This document shows positions 36,601 through 45,600 of a DNA stretch of 64,000 nucleotides, in pieces. Both the position numbers and the translations under genes were made by a program. Position 1 is the stretch's first letter. The number at the start of each line of letters is the position of its first letter. Source of the stretch: Parelaphostrongylus tenuis (lineage: Eukaryota > Nematoda > Chromadorea > Rhabditida > Metastrongylidae); NCBI GenBank assembly GCA_019055375.1, contig JAHQIW010002262.1, forward strand, positions 124,001 through 188,000, read 5' to 3'. The notes beneath the pieces are model-generated. The model saw nothing but the letters and a program-made list of their open reading frames with translations, searched no databases and had not been told where the DNA came from.

Positions 36601-39600
36601 GATAATGTTCTTATTTACTCTTGCTTTCAATTCATTTCTAAATCTGCCTTCTTGTTAAGACGATTGTGGTTTATCATAGTGATTTGAAATGTATGAGTGA
36701 TAAGCTAGTGTTGAATTTTGCAAGCTTGAATCGTGTAGGCGGAAACAACTTCAGCTTTGTTTTCGCTGACTGTTCGATGAGAGACTGTGGAAGGTACTGT
36801 AGAGAATGTGACTTCATTGGTGGTTTTTTGAGAGTCTGAAATAATGAATCGGATGTGGAGATGAAGAAGGTACACTGAAGAATGTGTAACACATTTCATG
36901 GTGTTTGTCGAGGAGTTAGAAGTGGAGTTGAAGGTGAGACGATGAACCATTAGGCTGTAACAATGCAGTCACTTTGCCTGACTGAGTGGTCAAGCAGTCT
37001 AGGCTCCATGAGTGAATCTTCTATATAGGTCCGTTTTGAGTGGAACATCTGCTCTTGTATGAATGCGCATAACGAACAGAGATTTATGAAATTTATACTG
37101 CTCATATCTGAAATGTGATTGTAGCTGGACGAGCGTGTACGGAAAAGTGAAGACTAAATAACAAAAAACCAATAACATTTGACGATTCGAAGGCATTCAG
37201 CAGTCGCTATGTTCGAGTTGGGAACTGTCAATGAGCCAGATTTTATTGCTTACCGAAGCCCCTGTTTCATTTTAGTTGTTATTCTCTTGTGTTCAAAACA
37301 ATTAAAATCCCGAATGGCTTCATGTCACATTTTTTGAGTCCCTTTCCGTCAATGCGCATTAAATTGTGCTCCCAAACATACCCTAGCTTTACTTATAATC
37401 TATATCAGGAGTTTTCACTCCTTAGTATCGTTAGGTATCCCTATTGAGGACGACTTCAAAGCAGGGAATCATGGCTGAGTCGATGGTTATGAAGCAATTA
37501 AACGACTCAATGAATCAATGAGGACACCTAAACATAATAAGAATGTGTCCAGAGTAGTCGCTCAAGAGAATCCATCAGTACCCTTCATCCTGACAAATAA
37601 AAGTAAGAACAGGAGAAGGCATTTCATGCAGGTCGCTCAGCAGAAGCTGGGGCTACTGTGGTTGATGTGCGATGGAATATGAATAGTGGCGTGAAAAGAC
37701 AAAGTGGATGGTATTATGATATTGATATCATGGTGTCCAGCAAGCCATCAGAGAAAGTGGTGCTGAAGCTTTCACTAGTCCAAGATTCATTCGTATTTCG
37801 AAGTAATTTAAGGGCCAGAGTGAGAGCGTCTTCACCTCCATTTCTTCAAGACTACTTTATTAAAAAGTGAAAGAGCTGCATTGGCTATTATAGTCTATAA
37901 TCAAAATGTCCACAAGTCCAGGTCTACAATCAATGTGCCAATCAGTTCAGCGAAAGCTTTGGAACCAGGACATGAGACATTATTCACAATGTGTCAATAA
38001 TGCTTATGAAAAGCGCATGTTGTCAAGAGTGTAGATAGGAAAATTGTAAATTATATGTAGAGACCATAAATTGTGATCCGTGTAAAACTGTAATGGTTTT
38101 AATCGTATGAATTTGTGTTCGAGGAGGGTACGTGGTAAAAGCTGGTGAATGCAAGTTGCGCATTTAAATGTGTTAGAAAAGGTTGCTTTATAGTCGGTGG
38201 CCTATGAGATACATATGTTAAACTCGTTCGGTACAGCGTGTACCTGTCCTGGTACGCGATTATTCAAAGTTCTTCTTCGCTAAACAAAGCAATTCTCTCG
38301 CCTTTCAGTAAATTATCAACGCTGAAATGAGGGCGACTCTGATAGTATGTTTGCTTCTGAATAGGCATTTTTATTGCTGTGTAGCTGCGACAATAAAGCT
38401 ATGTTTCACATTTAGAGTGCTGCTTTTGCACGATTAGGATTTGTGAATGAGTTCTCATCATATCTTTGCTACTCATTTGGCAGCTCAATTTCCGCTGATT
38501 TGAGAACCTAATGTGAATTTCAAAAAGCCTCCACGGAACGTTGTGAGAGCAAAAGAAGGTTACTTTTGAAACTCGGAGTTTTCTTCTCACTAATGAGTTA
38601 TGTATACACAAAAAGCTTATGGAGAAAATACGTAGTATCGGAATAATACATGAACATAAAGTTTGTAATGTAAAACGGAGAAAAAAAATTGTAGTTCACT
38701 CACGGAAATAGCGCGCCAATCGCGAATCACGCTATGCGTTTGCTTAATTGCCGGCTCGAACAGGTTAACTACAAAGTTTACAACGACAGTGCAGTGTTAC
38801 GAGATCAAATGTAATGCTTACGAAGATGGAAGTATATATTGCTGGGTGCATATTTTATCCACATCATTTACTCTAAGAGCACATATGGCGCAGTGGGAAG
38901 CGCTCTGTATTGCACGTGAGGTCGATGGTTCAATTTCACGCTCATGGCTCACCAAGCCATCCAACCCCTAAGGGTCAGTAAATTGATGCTAGACTGGTTT
39001 AAGAGGACAACCAGCACTGGCTCTATACAGCGGTGGGCTACCGGGAGTCATTTTAAAGGCTAGATATGCATTCAATCACCTCAAAACGAAATTAGAAATT
39101 GAAGACGAACGCATGGCGCATCCTTTAGGGATGTTCAACGCCGAGAGCTTCTTTTATCCATGTACTCCTGCATGCAAAAAATTATCGTACAAGATCTCTC
39201 AATGATGTACCATTTTAGTGTGGTCACAAAGTGACACACATGTTAGCACAATTACTTAAGCGAGTTCCAAGTGATCTATTATTTCTGTCCGAAGAGCATT
39301 ATTTTTGTTGATTATTAAGTGCAAGGATTAGTTTCTTGTAGAATGTATGTGTTGTAAAATCTGTGCTGAACAACCTAGTGATTTGGTGAGAAGTACAGTA
39401 AAAAATCAGTATGACACAAAGTACACACGAATAGTGCGTTGAGGTTTATGCACACGTTGCGTCTAAGTTTGCATAGGTAATTACTACACCCATGTGTTTT
39501 TCATTTTCTTTTATTGTTTTCTTTGATTATTCTCGCAGTTTTTTTTACTGTGAGGATCCCAGTGCTTCTAATTTTCAATTCGTTTTCTCTCCGCTTCTCG

Positions 39601-42600
39601 AACGTCGTCAAAGACTAGTTGAGCATGTCTCTTTAGAATCTCGATCATAGCCAGTGTGGTGTCCCACAGGGAGTTCGCTGTTGACTGCCTTACATTGTGG
39701 AAGGGAGCAGCCCCGCACTGTACCCCAACGGGCATTACAACCACTCTGCCATGGTCCACCGTTTTTATATTAACTATTCAAAAGTCCGAAGTAATTATTC
39801 TTTAGAAAGGTGAGGACTGGCGATCGACGAACAGTCGTACATATATGCGCCTTTCAAGAGCTCGGAGGCTCAGCAGATGACGGCCTCTAAAAAGTATAAC
39901 GCTTCTGAATTACTTTTTGCTGCGAATCTATTGGTTTAGAGTGTATTTGGAGGTCTAATGAATATTGAAACAATATTACGCAGGTGTCACTGCTCTACCA
40001 AAGGTTTGAATTGTGCTGTGTTGGTGTTTATCAACAGCTTGTGGTTAATCCTAGTCCGTCCTGAATACCGTGGTTTCAAAAGACACATGTAGAAAGTCAA
40101 GCATTAATTGTGTACGTAGTGAGGAACATTAGGAGATATTTTGTATTGTCGTGAAAGGGGGGCTCCGTGGTCGAGTGGTTGTGGTACTCGTCGCTGCGCG
40201 CAAGGACTAACTCCACCACCCTCCCCCGTTCCCCAACTCTCTCTGGCAGTCAACAACAACACCCTTTGGAACGCCACAGCAGATCATCCTCAAGATTATG
40301 AGGAGACGTGCTCAATCAGTATTCTATGACGTTCAAAAAGATGAAGAAAAACGTTTTGAACGCTTGAAGTACTGGGGTCTGCGCAGCGAAAAAAAACCAC
40401 TGTGAAGACGGATCAATAAAATCTAAAAAAGTCTAAAGCTATCTGAAAGGGGTATAAGCAGGTACACACGCCACAATTCTGTTCTTAGTGTCTTTGTAAT
40501 ACTCACCATCAAGTAAATCTCAGGGCTGATCAGTACTGGTTGACTTTTCGGTGGTTTAGATTTTTCTTAGCCATTTCATTCTTTCTAACTCTCCCGCTTT
40601 TTGTTGGAGGTCAGCAGTAGGGAAGTATAGTTGGGTGAAGAATAGCCAACGAAACGATAGTTGGTAATTAACACTTTCGGTACCACGCCGATTTCCCTCC
40701 TGACACGCGGCGCAGTCGACCAACTGGCGGAGCTCGCTCGAATGGCAATTTAGTAGTTTTTTTCTATCGTCATTAAAGAGGTTTTATGACCAGTTATAAT
40801 TATTTTTTGAGGCATCTGTGCATATTGTTGTGAGGAATTGATATAAATTGTGTTCTGCTAACAAATGTAAATTATTTGTGAAGCATTTCAAAGCATTGAT
40901 CGCAGATCTAGTAAGATCATGAAAAACAAAATGAATATCAATAAACTGAACAAGTTTTTTTTTGAAAAATACCAAATCTCCATCTTGGTGCGCATCCAAA
41001 ACAGAGTACTGCCCGGCAGGCTGCAACGCGATGCGGCGCGGCAACCAGCAGTACATAGACGGCCCGCGGGGTGGCCAGAGTCTTAACGGGTTTCCTGGCT
41101 CATAGCTTTTTTGTTTTTACCCCCAGTTATCTAGTGTTGACTTATTCTTATTCTATTCTCTAAATAACTCTAGTCATCGCTTGTTCTTCATCCGTAGTGC
41201 TTGGCCACGTATAGCACAGTGTACGTAGGTAATGTCACCACAGCCGTTTAAAATCCGTTCTAGGACCCGATAGGCCCTCCAAGTTCCTTTCGTGTTTTGT
41301 GAGTCGTAGAATAGAACGATAATTTGAAAAAGTCAGTTCGTCGAGTCCTTACTGATTAGTAGTCGCTAAATGGACTAGTCTAAATTTGGGCTAAGGATCG
41401 GACTGGTCGTTATGGGTTACATAGCCAGTGTTATCGCGGTAGTACCCATCGTGGCAACCAGGATTTGTGGATCTAAGCGTTTTAACTCAACGCTGAGGAG
41501 GTGAATCATAGAGCGTCGGTGTCTCTACTCGAGCAAGACTCCGCCGTTGACTCACGCTGACGTCCCGATCGATATTTCCCCGAAGGGGCAAGCGCGGAGG
41601 TGGTGTCGCCGCGAATCGCACTTGCCCATTCGACAACTATTCGATCTATTCCGGACCAATATCCTCAATTAAAGTGATTGGAATTTATTTATTATTTCTT
41701 CTCTTAATGATTGAGCTGCCCATGATCGCACTCGATGTGTAGATCACTAAGAATTGTAGATCACATGCCTAGAATTTCCTGGAGTTACGCCCTCGAACTA
41801 CCGTATCTTTGTACTCTTTGTGTCATATTATCTCTACTATCATCAGGCTCAGTACTCGTGTACTTTTGTGTGAATTCAGCACTCTTCTAGCTTATTTCTC
41901 TAGGATTTATTAGAATTAGAAAGCAAATAAGATGAATTTTTAAAGGAATTCATTTGAGGGATTGATTTTTGTCCCTAAATTTATCTGGTTTTTTTCTGGA
42001 AGTCGCTGCTCCCAGATTCTGATTCTTAGTGGAATTCTATATATCATTTTTTGTGCAGTCAAGTAGGGAAATGAAGCTGAAACTTTGTGATCTCAGATCT
42101 TGCGGTCTACCTCAGTCGACACCCCTTCGAAAATCGAGTTCAGCTACCGATTGGAGCGGGGTTGTGGCTGAAGCGACGAGGAAAAACTCAAAGGTTAGCT
42201 GCTTTATTGAAGTAGCAGTTATAAGTGAGTGGATGGACGTCGATGTCAGGCGCTTGTCAATTGTAGAGCTTTTGCTTGTATAAGAAAGAGTGGTGACAAA
42301 ACAGACGGCAATAGTACAACAGGTTAGAGAGCCCCCTCCCCCCCCCCTCTCGGACAGGGTGAAATGCGGGTTCGAGTACCGCCTCACGCAGAAGTTTTGT
42401 ACACCACTCAACGTCATCGGGTGTAAATAATGTTTACTTATGTGTGCATATATGCACGAGCACATGTGGCGTAGTGGTTAGAGGTGCTCTGCGTTGCACA
42501 TGAGGTCGTATGTTCAATCTCGCGCTCATAGCTCACTACACCATACATCCCGCCTGGTTCTTGAATTCGTAGCAGATTGACCCCAGACTCATCTGAGAGG

Positions 42601-45600
42601 ATACGGAGCACTGACTCGATATAGTGGTAAGTCATTGCGAGTCATTGCAAAGACCAGATGTACATTCAATCCCCTCAAACGGTGTTACAAATAGAGTCGA
42701 ATGCATGACGCATCCTTCAGGGTTGCTCAACGCCGAGAGTTCATCCTTTTATCCTTTTACATATGCACATATATATTATATATATACATATATATGTCTA
42801 TATATATGTATATGGATCAACACATCAATATATTTAAGTGTATGTACATGTGCGTACGTGGTCTAATAAAACAGGAAGTAATGGAAGTAATGCGTGTGTC
42901 CGTGTGTTCACATACATATATGTATATGTATACATGCATATGTACATATATATGAATGTTTGTATGATAAAAGGATAAAGCTCTAGGCGTTGATCAATCC
43001 TTGAGGGATGCGCCATGCAATCGACTTCAATTTCTAACTTCGTTTGAGGTGATTGAATGCAAATCTGGCCTTTACAATGACTCGCGGTGGTCTCCCGCTG
43101 AACCGAGTCAGTGCTGCTTACCCTTCCAGACAAGTCTGAGACCTGTTTGGTTCCTATTTGCCGACCCCGGAGGGATGGATGGCTGGGTGAGCCATGAGCG
43201 TGAGATCGAACCATTGACCTCGTGTGCGACGCAGAGCACCTCTAACCACTGCGCCACATGCGCTCATGTTTGTCTAGTAAATACGTGAACCGCTGCACGA
43301 AAATGTGCTGGATTAGCAGTTTTGTCCCCTAGAGTCCTGAGTTAAGCCTAGCCTGGGTTTCGTCAGGTCTTCACCACTCTAGAGTAGTCCTCGGCCATCG
43401 TGAATCAGAAGAAATTACCACCTCACGACTAGAAGCTACCAAGGCGGCAGTCATTCCTGGTGTGTTTCACTTTTATCTGGGCATTTCGTGTGGAAACGTG
43501 AGACCCTTCTCAGCTTAAGTGGCCGCACTGGCTGCGAGGTTGTACTCCGCACCTCGCTGTACTTCATAATCCGACACTCAGGGGCACCGCTCAATCGCGA
43601 TGAGGCGGTAAAACATTCGAGAGGTAGATAGTAATGAGTATATATATATATATATATAATATATATATTAATATATACAGAGCGCATATGGCGCAGTGGT
43701 TAGAGGTGCCCTGCGTCGCACACGAGGTCACTGGTTCGATCTCGCGCTCATGGCTCACCAAGCCATCCATCCCTCCGGGGTCGGTAAATTGGTACCAGAC
43801 AGGTCTCAAACATGTCTGGGAGGATAAGCAGCACTGACTCGGTTTTAGCGGGAGGCCACCGCGAGTCATTGTAAAGGCCAGATGTGCATTCAGTCACCTC
43901 AAACGAAGTTAAAAATTGAAGTCGAATGCATGGCGCATCCCTCAGGGATTGATCAACGCCAAGAGCTTTATTCTTTAGCTTTATATATATATATATATAT
44001 ATATATAAGTAAATAGATGAAAGGATAAAGTTCTCGTCGTTGACCAATTGCTGAGGGATACGCCATGCATTCAACTCCATTCGTTGCGTCGTTTGAGGTG
44101 AATGATGCATATTTGGCCCTCAAAATAACTTACGGTGGCCTATCTATATATTAAATCAATGCTACCATCCTGCCAAAAAAAAGTGTCGTACCAATCCTAT
44201 GGAGATCTCAGTGAGCCTCAAGCACGTAATCGAACCATCAACTAGTCGACCACGATCGTGTGTGTGTGTGCGTAGCGAGTGCCTCTAACCGCTGCGCCAA
44301 AGGTGCTCTTCAGCGCAAATTGATTTCCTGATTACCCGAAGGCAGTTGAGAAAACCACCTTGATTAATTTACTCTACTTCTTCATCCATAACGCGAATAT
44401 GAGGACTAGGAGTTGATACTGAGAGGATCAGCAGTTGGACGACTATAAATCCACCACGGTTTCTGGATTTGTAGTGCTTCTCATTGGGTATCAACAGCAT
44501 TGTAGTAGAGCTGGCTTGACCTTTTTAATAAGATTGGACGTTCCTTCGATGGAATTCTGTTGATTAGACGGTAATTAGAGCAAGTGGCGTAGTTACAGTG
44601 TGAACAGAACGATAAAGTTCTCGGCGTTGACCAATCCGTGAAGGATACGTCATGCAATCAACTCCGTTCGTAGCGTCGTTTGTGATTGACGTAAATATAT
44701 GGTCTTCACAATGATTTACGGTGGCTTACCAATATATTAAGTCAGTGTTGCTATCCCCCAAACAAGTTTGGTACCAATTCACCGACCTCGGAAGAATGGG
44801 AGGCTCGGTGAGCCTTGAGCGCGGGATAGAACCATCGACCAGCGATTCATAGACCACGTTTGTCCCATAGCACCTCTAACAACTGCGCCACACGCAGCTT
44901 TATTATATTCTACCGTAAAAGTATAACACTTACTGATATTTGCTCTGGGATTAAACGAAGTATTTGCAAGTAATCGTTCCCCACCTTCATTTTCGTGTAG
45001 TAAATTGGTTATTGAGATAAAATTATATCGTTTTCTGTCCTACTGGTATTTGGTGTTTGATCAGTGTGCGATGAAAGGATGGAAAATAATGAAGTTCTTG
45101 GCGTTGATCAATTCATAGAAGCTGCGCCATGCATAACACGCCATTCGTATCGTCCTTTGAGATGACTGGATGCGTATTTCACCTCTAAAATGACTCCCGA
45201 TGGCACGCTGATGATTAAGTTAGTGCCTATCTTCCCAGACAAGTCTGGTGTCGATTCACCAACTCCAGACGGATGAAAGGCCTGGTGAGCCTCTAGCGGG
45301 GAATTAGACCATCGATCATCGATTGGTCGGGCATGTGTGGTCGCTGGAGAGAAGCTCTAACCACTGCGACACAGGTGCTCTTCTTTATTAAGTGCAGCGC
45401 AAATTGACTTCCTAAACTTTTGATGGGATTTAAATATTCATTTTGATTTGATCAATCTCCTTCTTCCATAACGCAAATATGACGGCAAAAAGTTGGTACT
45501 GAGGACAGGATTAGCAATTGGACGACCGTAGGTTCACCACGGTTCTTGGATTTGTGGTAGCATTCGACTCCATTCGTAACGTCCTCTGAGGTAACTGAAT

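Noticed and set aside
43680..43760. Possible functional tRNA genes in the SINE heads
   Set aside because: A and B boxes and an acceptor-like stem are present, but the anticodon arm is not canonical and every copy is fused to the same SINE body.
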